Shown here: positions 38,269-48,730 of the stretch, in pieces
How positions within the stretch are numbered: position 1 is the first letter of the stretch
How the letters are laid out: each line of letters opens with the position of its first letter
Source: Siphonodentalium dalli
Taxonomy: Eukaryota; Mollusca; Scaphopoda; Gadilida; Siphonodentaliidae
DNA length: 64,000 bases
Direction: 5' to 3'
Assembly (NCBI GenBank): GCA_032622095.1
Contig: CP136062.1
Coordinates: 132,883,282 to 132,947,281, forward strand
Made by a program: the position numbers and the translations under genes
Notes under the pieces: generated by a model
Seen by the model: the letters and a program-made list of their open reading frames with translations, nothing else
Databases searched by the model: none
What the model was told of the DNA's origin: nothing

Positions 38269-38615
38269 GGCATAGGTGTAAACTGTAATATGAAACACTG
38301 TGAAATACTCCACACTAACGTAGCCTATAGACTATAGAAGTATAGTATAGATATCACTTACACTAATTACTTCCATTAGTATCATATTCATAATTGGTAA
38401 ATTAGAGTGTTTCCCCTTATATTATGGGTGTATGTTTTGACCAGTGGTCACATGGTCTGATGGTCTCGAAGAACCTCGATCGAGGTTTTTAACACAAATC
38501 GAGGTTTAGTACATCGATTTTGGGTTCTCCCTGACCTGTCACCTGGTCACTGTCAGAATAATGAATTTGTTTAATATTTTGGAAGTAGAAGACTAAGAAG
38601 TACTAGAAGTAGAAC

Positions 38616-38785
38616 CTTTCTGCGTTTCTTTTTTCGTTGTCAATATCTAGATCAATCCGCAGGTTAGTCAGGTACTCGTCTACACTATCAGCGTGTTCAC
38701 ATGATGCTGTTCTATCTTTTACATTTGATATCAAAAGTTTCCAGTCTAATATTTCAGAATTTCTCACTTCCATGGAGGCCGCCAT
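38616..38785 (-). CDS. Candidate first coding exon of an unidentified gene
   Basis: The ATG at 38785 lies in AAAGATGGCGGCC, which matches the YY1-type AAGATGGCGGC element common at animal transcription and translation starts. The exon gives 56 codons beginning MAASMEVRNSEILDWKLLIS and ending in acidic, hydrophilic sequence (DLDIDNEKRNAE), then a possible donor at AG|GTTCTAC, which is weak. The residue mix looks like a host protein rather than a transposon. I do not recognise the family. No downstream exon with a matching phase was found between 33.3 and 38.6 kb, so it may be an isolated or duplicated exon, or the gene may have long introns. Confidence 0.35.
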
Positions 38786-38940
38786 CTTTCTGTTCAGCAG
38801 TAACGACGAAGTGAGGATAAACAAAACTCCACTCCACTTTGCACTCTGACCTCTTGAGATGCAAAGGTCAAACATACAACCGATGTACGTCGATCGTTTC
38901 GGCGACTTCGTTGAAATCACATAAAAGTAGGTGATTCTAA

Positions 38941-39084
38941 CGCCGGGTGACTATATCTGCCAGTACTAACAATTGGAACAGTCTCCCTGAACATTTGGTG
39001 TCGGCCGGTTCGGTGAACGATTTTAAATCAATTTTAAATGACCAGTGGCGAGGCAAGCCAAACAAATTCTGCTATGTATTCTGA
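38941..39084 (+). pseudogene. 5'-truncated LINE, end of reverse-transcriptase ORF2
   Basis: The frame reads TNNWNSLPEHLVSAGSVNDF followed by KSILNDQW and a stop at 39082-39084. The W-N-x-L-P-x-x-(V)-V-x-A-x-S-(v)-x-x-F-K-x-x-L-x-x-x-W tail is the typical C-terminus of Jockey/CR1-group non-LTR retrotransposon ORF2. No upstream RT domain is present, so this is a short 5'-truncated copy abutting the Mutator-like element. Confidence 0.7.
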
Positions 39085-39229
39085 ATGTAAATGATATGAG
39101 CGCACTGTAAAATAGAGCAAATATGATGTTATACTACGACAATTGGCCAATACAAGCGAAAGCTTAAAATAGGCCCGAAGATCACAGGTAAATCACAGGT
39201 AAATCACAGGTAAATATTCGCCGGTGCGT

Positions 39230-39445
39230 ATAAAAGCCGAACACAACCGAACACAACCGAACATAACCGAACACAAGTCCAAATAATGGGAAATATAACG
39301 AATAAAGTTCATAGGCGTGTGTATTCATGTTCACACTATTAATATACGAAGTTTGGTGGAGTTCGGGCCAATAATAAGTGTTTTATTCGATATTTTGTAA
39401 AACGCGTTCAGTGTTCGGCATAGACAAGCCGAACACAAGCTTCTC
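39230..39445 (+). repeat. Left terminal inverted repeat of the 2.16-kb Mutator-like element
   Basis: It matches the reverse complement of 41165-41385 almost throughout, down to AAAACGCGTT and TGTTCGGCAT near the inner edge. Confidence 0.85.
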
Positions 39446-39812
39446 TCGTGTATTAGTCTATAACGGCTGTCTAGCTAGGTGATAATTAATATCAGATATA
39501 TGGTCACTAAGCCGAAAGGCTTTAATTGTTGTTGGTGGCGGTCTCTCGATCACCTATTGTAGTTCAGTGTTTTGACAGTTAGTTGCAATCAGTATTTGAT
39601 GGCGCCTACTATTATAGAAACAACATGCTTTTGGTGGGCCCCGCCATGAAAGTCAACGTACGATTGTAAAAACAATATTTGAGTGACAAGAAAGTGAGTT
39701 CATGGTGCAATATCCGAGAAGTTCTATATAAGAATGTGGTATGATATTATTTGGCAAATCACAATCTCAGCAGTATTTGGCATATTCTGATCTCAGGTCT
39801 GAAAATTCTACA

Positions 39813-40019
39813 ATGCCTAATTCCAAATTGATTTACCCATGTGGTGTTTGTTCCCAGGAATGTCACGAGATACGCAGCATCGGCTGCGATATGTGTGGCC
39901 GATGGTTTCATGTAGAGTGCCAGCAATTGAAAATCAATGACTTTTTACTAAGTCATCGCTTGGTGACCAATTTAATTTATGCCAGAATCTTCGGCAAATT
40001 TCGACTGACGGACGTTTGA
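39813..40019 (+). CDS. PHD-finger-like ORF inside the Mutator-like element
   Basis: Reading from MPNSKLIYPCGVCSQECHEI, the ORF has C-x-x-C, then CDMC, then FHVEC: the spacing of the first part of a PHD zinc finger (Y-P-C-G-x-C ... C-D-x-C-x-x-W-F-H-x-x-C). The final C-x-x-C pair is missing because the frame ends after about 92 residues, counting from an upstream ATG at 39741. Similar YPCGVC-type PHD fingers occur in transposon proteins and in host chromatin readers. It may be the N-terminus of a spliced or decayed element protein, or a captured host exon. Confidence 0.5.
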   Translation: MPNSKLIYPCGVCSQECHEIRSIGCDMCGRWFHVECQQLKINDFLLSHRLVTNLIYARIFGKFRLTDV

Positions 40020-41164
40020 CGATACCGAAAACCGCGGCTATTGCCAGACTAAAAGAGTAAAGGCATGCAAAACTAGATCAATCAACCCTAGCAAGCGTCA
40101 AAAGGTATCTTGGCGCAAAATAATTATTCCTTTCATATCACATTCCTGTCATATCAGGCACATTTTTGAAAACGATCTTAAATTCCTGCATATCAGCCTT
40201 TTAAAAAGATACAATACGAAACGCTCTTTATTCGTATTCAGACAATTCATTTCAATTCAATCGGTATTCGATGCATGTGTTTCTACGATAAGTTGAACAC
40301 TGGCTTTATATCGGCTTCCACCATACAGCATGATATATACACAAAAGTTAGGCACGCATCAGAGCCATTTCCATCCACTGACTTCAAGGAGAACAAACTC
40401 TGCCCAAATCCGTTCCGCCGAGGACAGAATTTGCATATAAGTATATTGTATAGTATATTGTATAGTACTTTGAACATATACTATGATTGACATCAATTCC
40501 ACCAGAATTCCCTGCACCATCACCAAGAGATGTTATGTCGCCAACAAGAACACTATTATATATAATTTTACAATGTTTACTTATGATTGCAATAAACTAT
40601 TTGTTTTGTGGTTATAGTATTATATTCTCCGAACCATTTCCGCATGAGTATCTTAACTCGACAACCGATTTACTACTTCTTAGAAGTCCGGGGCGTGCTG
40701 ATATGTTCGCATTTGTCCAGTATGATCCATCTAAACTACCACACTGTACGAAATGACTTGTAATAATAACGGGGGGGGGGGGTAACATTTTAGTGAAAAT
40801 GCAGACGAAAATGGACAACAAAACACGTTTTTTCTCGCGAATTAAACCTGCCAAATCCCTTCTGGCAGATATTAATTATCACCTATCAGCGGATAATCTA
40901 ATCCATGAGACAGAAGTTTGTGTTCGGCTTTTCTATGCCAAACACAAACGCGTTATACAAAACACCCAACAAAACACTCATTATTGAACCAAACTCCACC
41001 AAACTTCGTATAGTAATAGTATGAACGTGAATACATATGCCTATGAACTTTACAAGGTGATCTTATATTTAGTAGACTGTATATAGAGTTATATATCTCA
41101 AACGCCAGCTAATGCCACATCTATGCATATATATGTGTTAATTAATTACCGGTGTCACTGAGTG

Positions 41165-41385
41165 TCGAACATAAACTTGTGTTCGGCTTTTCTATGCCGA
41201 ACACTAAACGCGTTTTACAAAATATCGAATAAAACACTTATTATTGGCCCGAACTCCACCAAAGTTCGTATAGTAATAGTGTGAACATGAATACATATGC
41301 CTATGAACTTTATTCGTGAAATTTCCCATTATTTGGACTTGTGTTCGGTTGTGTTCGGTTGTGTTCGGTTGTGTTCGGCTTTTAT
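41165..41385 (-). repeat. Right terminal inverted repeat of the 2.16-kb Mutator-like element
   Basis: It is the mirror of 39230-39445, with a handful of substitutions. A third, more diverged copy of the inner part lies at 40912-41040 in the same orientation, giving the right end a duplicated subterminal structure. Confidence 0.85.
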
Positions 41386-41403
41386 GAGCTCCCATATTCG
41401 CCG

Positions 41404-42350
41404 TTCCCCGCAGCATACAACAAGCCACATAAATTGGATACAGGTCCATACTATGTTGTTGCTGTCAGGTGCACCCATAACTGGCCATAAGGCCATAACA
41501 GAATATATGGCCGGGTGCACAATGTCGACATCCGGATTGTGATCGAACACTAGTCGTTAGGCCGTCCGTCTGTCCGTAGATGCATGCATGGATGCATGGT
41601 GGGATAACTAAAAAAAATATATATATATCCGATCAGGACCAAATTTTGTATAATTATCTGTTGCTCAGCCCACAAATACAGATCGAGTTCGATTGTGAGT
41701 TTGATCCGATTGTTTTAACGTAGATATATGGTCATGTTTCGACTTATTTACGCATGCTGCGATAACTGAAGCATGTTTTTATCCAATCAAAAATAAATTT
41801 GGAATGTGAGTTTCTCTGCCCACAATACAAATCGAGTTCGAATATGGCTTTGATCCAATGTTTTTTTAAAGAGAAATTATAGCCCCTTTTCGACTTAAGA
41901 TTCATCCAAAATTGAGGTTTCCCGATGACAGCAGTTACATGCTACCCATTGTTACCCTCTGTGAGATGTAAAGCGAATGTTATCTCCTGGATCGAGATTA
42001 AGTAAGCTATTTTAGCTATCATATATTATAAGCTGCAGCACACGACCATCTGCTGTAGTGCCAATACATACATTAATTAATTAAGTCTGTCAGCATCCAT
42101 ATCTGCTGTGTATGTTTATTCCCAAACTTTTGAAATGTTATTGTTGTAACTATGAAACATTTAGGTGGAAGACCTGAGTATAGTCCCATCATATGATGTC
42201 TTTGAAAATTATTAACCTTGTCCACACATATGGTCTTGTGATATTTTTCAATTCATCATCTTCCTATTCCAGGTTGGTGATCCACCTTTCACACAAATGG
42301 ATTTTGTGATTAAAATTAACCCATTCCATTGGCAAATGCTATCTGATATA
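41404..42350. other. Intergenic DNA after the Mutator-like element
   Basis: A GATGCATGCATGGATGCATG run near 41580 and two loosely repeated CCCACAAATACAGATCGAGTTCGA-type phrases (41670 and 41820) are seen. No gene. Confidence 0.5.
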
Positions 42351-42559
42351 ACAAAATCGTTGTCTGTCAGATTTTGGTGTGCTTTGGTATGGGAAAGACC
42401 AGCATGGGTAAATGGATATTCACGTCATCATGCATGGTTTTTTTTCCAACTGTCCATATGAACGTCCTTGCATTATAGTTATAAATGAGCATTGCTTGTC
42501 AGATTACGGGTCATTCTTTGATATTCTTATAAACTATTCCGTGGTGGGGGCAATGAAAC

Positions 42560-42682
42560 ATTGTGATCACGAACACAAAATTGGTCATATCACTAAAATT
42601 AAGTACTATATATAGTACCTATGTATAAGTACTTTTAGTGTTATGACCAATTTGGTGTTGGTACTTTGATCACAATGTCATT
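42560..42682. repeat. Inverted repeat GTGATCA...TGATCAC
   Basis: AATTGGTCATATCACTAAAA faces TTTTAGTGTTATGACCAATT around TACTATATATAGTA. It follows a 190-bp segment (42355-42545) that is duplicated at 50290-50510. Confidence 0.75.
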
Positions 42683-42891
42683 TCAAACTCTTTTGGTATG
42701 GTGACAGACCACTAGACCAGCATGGGGGAAGCCTTGATATCCGCACATCGTGGGTCAATTACACCAAAGTTATGCTGAATTGATCATTGTCACATGTTTT
42801 CGTGCCAAAAGAAGCCCAGGATCTCACAATTAATGTGCAAAAAGTCACCCAGCATCTCTAAGTCGATTCAAGGATAGAGAATCAGTCAAAC

Positions 42892-43491
42892 TTAAAGGGG
42901 TACTGTACGCCATTTTCAATAAATTCCCGCTGATAACAACGATCTATTATCGATACTATATAGAAATATAAGTAATTTGAGTCGAAGATGTATTCTGTAA
43001 ACGCTCAGGTTAATAGGCTATCTTAAAATTTAATAATTTAAAAGTTAATAATTTAATATAAATTGATTTTATGGCTCCAGCCATAAAATGGCGTCTCTTA
43101 AAATTGGAATTTCCGTGTACAAAACGTAATCAAATTATAATTGAGGGATACTGGATTAATAAAACAATTGCACACACGATCGTTTGAAACATTATGCTTA
43201 TACGGGGAGAAAACCCAAGCCACTCATTGACTAGTGACCATACACTAACTTAAATGAGTATATGGGACTGCTAAGCATATAATATAATGTTTATTTGATT
43301 CATTTGGTTGAAAACTGTACAAAAATTACTCGACAACGACAATTTGTATTTTTGCATTCCGGTAAATTTGCCATCCGTAACAATACTTCGTACTCAACAG
43401 ACTTTCAAAAAATGGAAAAGTTGTTACCTTATTCTCCGACTCGGGGATTATAGAAACCAACAACAACATCTTGGGTACAGTACCCCTTTAA
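42892..43491. mobile_element. 600-bp TTAA-flanked element
   Basis: It begins TTAAAGGGGTACTGTACGCC and ends GGGTACAGTACCCCTTTAA, TTAA at both ends, with short inverted termini of about 15 bp. It resembles the termini of the 572-884 MITE but the interior is unrelated. Confidence 0.7.
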
Positions 43492-43777
43492 TCAATTTCC
43501 GTTGAAATTCCACTCCAATAAAAAACAATTACTTATCTATATATCTACATTAAAGCCAATTTAGTGTTTGTCTGTGTGTTTATCTGTCATGATTTTGGCG
43601 AGTTTAAAAATATATTATCACATATATATGCCCAAATTATTTTGGCCATTATATACCTGAGGCATATCTTAGAATACGACACACACAATTCCAGGGTAAT
43701 TGGTATATAATCTGTTTCCAAAGGCGATATTGTTACCATTATAATATGGCAAGCCGTTTTCACATTTTCGATTGATT

Positions 43778-43992
43778 TAGACTTAAGTCCAAATAATTGG
43801 ACTTAAGTCCAAATACCACATAATTGTGAATTCGGCGAGGAATTGGACTTAAGTCCAATTGATTTGGACTTAAGTCCAAATACCGATATTTTCATCTATT
43901 TGGACTTAAGTCCAATTCCTCGCCGAATTCACAATTATGTGGTATTTGGACTTAAGTACAATTCATTTGGACTTAAGTCCAATTCATCTGTA
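43778..43992. repeat. Left array of GGACTTAAGTCC palindromes (7 copies)
   Basis: Seven copies of GGACTTAAGTCC, mostly perfect, are separated by short AT linkers. Superimposed is a longer hairpin: the CACATAATTGTGAATTCGGC segment near 43817 returns inverted near 43919-43940. Confidence 0.9.
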
Positions 43993-44124
43993 TAAAAAAC
44001 ACCCCCATCAGATATTAAGCAGGTCTGGTTTTGCTCATAGGGCGGAGTTGTGGGAAAATGGCCGTTTACATTTGGGTCTAATTCTTGTTGATCTTGTTAA
44101 TTGTTACCTTTCTCAACATATATA

Positions 44125-44301
44125 ATGAATCAGCTCGATGTGGACCAGATCCTATCAACAATAGCCCGTGTTGTAAGAAGTTCGGAACGATTTTTAACAT
44201 ATGATGATGGAAATGAGCAAATTATACAAATAAGACACTTAGTAAATGCAATAAACGAAACTGCGTGTAGCCTACACTACATGCTGTCAAATAACAATTG
44301 A
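44125..44301 (+). CDS. Small ORF between the palindrome arrays
   Basis: A 58-codon ORF starting MNQLDVDQILSTIARVVRSS and including a mixed-charge middle (TYDDGNEQIIQIRHLV). It is the only non-repetitive core of the palindromic element. It is not recognised. It could be a captured host exon, a degenerate element protein, or chance. Confidence 0.25.
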   Translation: MNQLDVDQILSTIARVVRSSERFLTYDDGNEQIIQIRHLVNAINETACSLHYMLSNNN

Positions 44302-44542
44302 ATCAAGTCGTGAATTAATTTTACTTCATTCATGCATGCAGTTAGCATTTATTAAGATGCCAATTCGGATTCGAAACATTTTCAATCTCGGCATGCCGAA
44401 AACAAGCCACGTGGCAAAGGGGACGTACGGAGTTAGTCTTGGAGTCAGGAATGCCCTGGTTAGTACGGAGTTTGACTGTCAATCAAAACTTGCAGGAATA
44501 TACCATTACAAAGAAGGGGACTATCGTTTCAAACCAGATGAA

Positions 44543-44858
44543 TTGGACTTAAGTCCAAATGAATTGGACTTAAGTCCAAATCAATTCACTAATTGGACTT
44601 AAGTCCAAATATTTGGACTTAAGTCCAATAATTGGACTTAAGTCCAATTATTTGGACTTAAGTCCAATTATTTGGACTTAAGTCCAATAATTGGACTTAA
44701 GTCCAAATAATTGGACTTAAGTCCAATTGATTTGGACTTAAGTCCAAATCAATTCGCTAATTGGACTTAAGTCCAATTCATTTGGACTTAAGTCCAATTA
44801 TTTGGACTTAAGTCCAAATAATTGGACTTAAGTCCAAATAATTGGACTTAACTCTAAA
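44543..44858. repeat. Right array of GGACTTAAGTCC palindromes (15 copies)
   Basis: Fifteen copies, fourteen perfect, are spaced about 18-22 bp apart (a few about 30 bp), with AATT, AATTATT or AATGAATT linkers. The last copy next to the terminal repeat is mutated (ACTTAACTC). Confidence 0.9.
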
Positions 44859-45194
44859 TCAATCAAAAATGTGAAAACGGCTTGCCATATTATAATGCCC
44901 TACCTTCTCTAAAGACGAATGTGGTTTCAGCGGCGTCCTTCATAAATTCCGGACAAACTCTGCACACCGTTTAAAGAGACATAATTATATGAGCAAAAAA
45001 AAAAAATAGTAATACAATTCTTGCAAAAAGAAGTCACCCAACGCGACAATAAAGGCTACCCAAACAACCCCATATAGAAACTGTTCAAATATAACAGACG
45101 ATCGTCGCTTCTGTCATGGATTGCGTCGTCTTCTTCATCGTCGTCGGCATTGTCTGTGGGTTTTGCGATGTGAGCGGAGATCAACAATGGTTGT

Positions 45195-45710
45195 GACAAG
45201 ACAGTCAAAGACTGTGGGGTCGCTCACCAGACTGCAAAGGCGGATAAGACTGGGACTCTGGAGACCATAACAGTCAGAACTTTTCATAATCACTTTAAAA
45301 GAAGTAGATCTAAACAGCTAGATATGTGGATAGAGAGGCTTCATGTATGTAGATCGGTGAATACCTACTTTTAAATTACCAACTGTACACTACTGATCAC
45401 CCCCCCCCCCTCCCCCAGCTCATGTCCCCTCCCGACTGAGCTCCAGACTCCCAAGTCTTAGGTTGGAATTTCACAACCGACATCTCAAACTTTCTCAATT
45501 GTTGGAAGTGTCCAATCTCACAAGCGCCTTTTTATAAAACTATTTAGATATGTTTGAAGCCCAATTATCCATGGACCCAAAAACACCATATATGTATGTC
45601 AGGTAGTTCCAAGGTAGATGTTTTAATGAATTTTGTATTTTAATGATTTTATTAGACACAAAAGTGTCAAGTCCCCATAGCCCCGTCATTTCTTAGCAGG
45701 TTGCCTCATG
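45195..45710 (+). repeat. Dispersed repeat L, copy 2
   Basis: Homologous to 20300-20825. It is interrupted at its TTAA by the 1.44-kb element and resumes at 47154 with CAAATCTGAATCTCAGTCAC. A C-run of about ten bases near 45404 is an extra local expansion. Confidence 0.85.
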
Positions 45711-47153
45711 TTAACTCTTTCGCTGCCAAACGCGCATATATGCGAATTTCGGAGACGCTGCCAATCGCGCATTTTTGCGAATTTGGTATGTAGTCTAATG
45801 TATGGGATATAACTCTATACTTTCTGGCATGTTTGACAGTGTACAATGTATTTATCTGTAGTACTGTTGTGCGCGAACAATTTAAAGCGACAATGTCCTC
45901 AAGGTCATGCTATTTCTGACGTTATGGGAGTACAGTCAGAGCCGGAATATTGCGTCATTGTTGTTATCACGTGGTTATCAGTCGAAAATGGCTGCTCGCA
46001 AAAGACTCAGGACTGAAGAAGTTATTGTTATTACCTCTATACTCTAATGATCGAGGGGCGCCTGCGGCGCATAAGATACTTATACCTATTATTTATGTGG
46101 GCAGTAGCCTCTATAGGGGCGCCTGCGGCGCATAAGATACTATGGGTGGCGGGATTGGGTGGTGGGTGGGTAACTAACCTCTATACTCTAATGATCGAGG
46201 GGCACCTGCGGCGCATAAGATAATTATACCTATTATTTATGTGGGCAGTAGCCTCTATAGGGGCCCCTGTGGCGCATAAGATACTATGGGTGGCGGGATA
46301 GGGTGGCGGGTGGGTAACTAACCTCTATACTCTAATGATCGAGGGTCGCCTGCGGCGCATAAGATACTTATACGTATTATTTATAATACTCCTTTACTGG
46401 TTTTGAACAACCCTTGTCTATTGTATCGTTTTCCAGTGGTGATAACAGGCAAGTAAATTAATTATGCTGGTGAGTTGACCATGCGTACGCCCGCGTGACC
46501 CATATAATTCACATAAATCATCGTAAAACCCAATTTTCCTGAAATTCAAGATGGCCACCAAGATCACGTGACTTATAAGGGGCGGAGCAGCGTCATATGT
46601 CCCCCTGCAGGTATATATACATATGGGTATGGTTATATATATATCTATATTTGGAATTGTAACTATCAGGGAATATTCAAGCAACAAAAGCACGAACTCA
46701 ACAAAGTGCGCCATTGTATCCCATTTTGCTACAAATAGGTGGCAACTTGCATAAATCCAAAATGGACGCCAAGGTCACGTGATCTATTTTATGTCCAAAG
46801 TGGGTTCATATAGGTAGCTCCCGTGTACCTTACTGTTGGACATCGTATAATTGGGTTGAAAATTAGAAAACAAACAACACACCCATTCATACCCACACAA
46901 AATGTACATATACAGGCAAATAGCCACTAATCCAAGATTGCCGCCAATGTCACGTGACCTTGGTGGGCGTGTCCACGGTGGCATTCGACAGGGTATACCT
47001 ATGTCTATATACATGTGAAGTTTCAACTAATTATATTAGAAACTGCTTGAGATATAATGTATTACCCATATATACCTGAAATACATGGATATATGTACAG
47101 GATGCGTGGCACTGGGGGTACGTCTGTGGTGGCGGTGGCAGCGAAAGAGTTAA
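45711..47153. mobile_element. 1.44-kb TTAA-flanked transposon inserted into an older repeat
   Basis: The ends are inverted: TTAACTCTTTCGCTGCCA at 45711 and TGGCAGCGAAAGAGTTAA ending at 47153. The target is duplicated TTAA, as in piggyBac and Kolobok elements. Related empty sites are visible at 20826-20850 and 25175-25200, where CTCATGTTAACAAATCTGAA is uninterrupted. Inside are a GCGCCTGCGGCGC tandem block and three degenerate copies (near 46548, 46757 and 46931) of a CCAAGATGGCCACC...CACGTGA unit. No transposase was recognised. Confidence 0.8.
46040..46395. repeat. Tandem block with GCGCCTGCGGCGC units in the 1.44-kb element
   Basis: Alternating units contain TCGAGGGGCGCCTGCGGCGC and TATAGGGGCGCCTGCGGCGC followed by ATAAGATACT, with a longer period of about 140 bp. 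They are homologous to the 98-bp array at 20855-21250. Confidence 0.8.
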
Positions 47154-48230
47154 CAAATCTGAATCTCAGTCACTAAAGGATCCTCCATACTATATGTAAG
47201 CTAAATAGTCCAACCTCTCTTGAGAAGACATTTTAAGTATTACTATAGAGACATACAGTTATGTCCCTGGTCCCACCCTATTTAATCTGGTGACCCCATC
47301 TGAATAAATTTGAAATCCCATTTAAAGCAAGTGACCCCATTTGAACAAATCTGAACTCCAGTCACCCAAGGACCCTTCATACCAAATATGAACCCATTCA
47401 ACCTGATGGTACCTGAGAAGAAGTCGTTTTTAAGAATTACTATGGAGGGCAAGAGTTATGGCCCTGGCTTCACAACCATTTGACAGAGTGACCTCATTTG
47501 AACAAATCTGAATGTGAGTCACCTAGGGAACATCCACACCAAATATGAACCCATTCAGTCTTATGATCTATAGAAGATGTTCAAAGAATTGTTGACAAAT
47601 GGATGGACGGACAGACAGATGAACAGGTGACATATGAGAAGTGATGACTATAGCTTCGTCTCAGGTGAGCTTAAAAATTACATTTCATTGAACAAATCTG
47701 TAAATCCCCCCCAACACTGTGGGGACATCCCTGCAAGAACATGCCATTATCTTATTAAGTTATTATACCAGTAGAGTACAGCATAGATACAGGTAGTGTG
47801 AGTGGGGCAGAGCTAAATCTCTTACCTCTGCCCCTATTTGAACAAACATGAATCCCCATCTCTGATATCTATTCATCTAATAATTTTAAACATTCGCTTT
47901 TAAAAAAAGTTGAAGTTAATTGATTTTCCAAAAAGGACCCCATTGGAACAGATCTAAACATGCCACCAAGGACCATGCATACACAAATATAAGCTAAATA
48001 GACTTGATGGTTCTTGAGAAGTAATAGTTGTTAGAATTACTATGAAGAGAAAACGTTATGGCCCTGGCATCCCTCCTATTTGACCTGATGAACTTATTTG
48101 AACAAATCTGAATGTGAGTCACATACAGGTACCGTAGGGAATTCATATAGATCTTGAGAAGAAAACAATTGTTGATGGATGGATGGACAGAACAATGGAT
48201 GAAAGGACACTCTGACAGACCAACAGTTTT
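47154..48230. repeat. Dispersed repeat I, second large cluster
   Basis: It continues repeat L beyond the 1.44-kb element. It has the same units as 25200-26420 and the same CTTCGTCTCAGGTGAGCTTAAAAA end near 47670, then a second partial set. Confidence 0.75.
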
Positions 48231-48317
48231 AATCCAATATACCCCCCACTTTTTTGTCCATAATAAGGTATAATGAGTTCACATAGATAAGCGGTTAAGA
48301 AAATAATATTGGAACAG

Positions 48318-48730
48318 CCAAGCGTGAATTTAGTGTGTCCGACGTCGCAAAAGGGTGAATGTAGTGATGCTATTCTGTAAGGTGGGCTAGCATCACCAAA
48401 TTCACCATCTGGGAACCCAATTTTACTTAGTCCTCAACTGCTATGGGGGACCTAGGGACAGACAGAAGTTCTCCAGCTGAAGTTGGTGGCGTATGATAGT
48501 ATGCGCACCCATTTGACACCTCAATTATGCATTTTAGAATCTGAACAGAAGGGAAAAAAGCTGCTAAAAATGTCAATTTGAGACTCTAGATACTTCCCAG
48601 AAGATGAGGCCTAAGCAGAATGAGGTCCTCAGAGGGTGTATTTGGCGATGCTAGTCTGCCACGAAGGGTAGCATAATTACATTCACCCTCTGGGAACCTC
48701 ATTCTACAAATGCCAGACACACTTAATTTA
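48318..48730. mobile_element. MITE family D copy 5
   Basis: From TTTAGTGTGTCCGACG to ACAAATGCCAGACACACTTA. More diverged than copies 1-4. Confidence 0.75.

Larger units (their letters stand above)
37731..38539. mobile_element. Nested inverted-repeat element with GC-rich core
   Basis: The outer arms 37731-37823 and 38435-38539 (ACAGGTCAGGGAGAACCCAA type) enclose a second inverted pair, TGGACAAAACAAGTGTCCAC, at about 37861 and 38143-38162. A third hairpin sits at 38180-38268. This suggests successive insertions. No coding sequence. Confidence 0.75.
39230..41385. mobile_element. Mutator-like element with ~215-bp inverted repeats and 10-bp target duplication
   Basis: The left end (39230-39445) and right end (41165-41385) are near-identical inverted repeats, beginning ATAAAAGCCGAACACAACC. 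Each has four tandem copies of a CCGAACACAA decamer at the tip. The flanks share ATATTCGCCG at 39214-39223 and 41394-41403, a possible 10-bp target site duplication slightly outside the matched ends. Long terminal repeats plus 9-10 bp duplications are typical of MuDR/MULE elements. An extra partial copy of the repeat lies at 40912-41040. No transposase was recognised; a PHD-finger ORF lies inside. Confidence 0.7.
43737..44897. mobile_element. 1.16-kb transposon built of palindromic repeats
   Basis: The ends are inverted repeats of about 55 bp: ATGGCAAGCCGTTTTCACAT at 43746 and its reverse complement ending at 44888. ATTATAAT lies directly outside both ends; it is itself palindromic, so it may be either an 8-bp target duplication or part of the repeat. 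Between the ends are two arrays of the palindrome TTGGACTTAAGTCCAA and a small ORF. No transposase is present, so it is non-autonomous. Confidence 0.75.

Noticed and set aside
43778..44858. CRISPR array
   Set aside because: The regular repeats are self-complementary with AT linkers of a few bases rather than unique spacers, and the genome is eukaryotic; they sit inside transposon terminal repeats.
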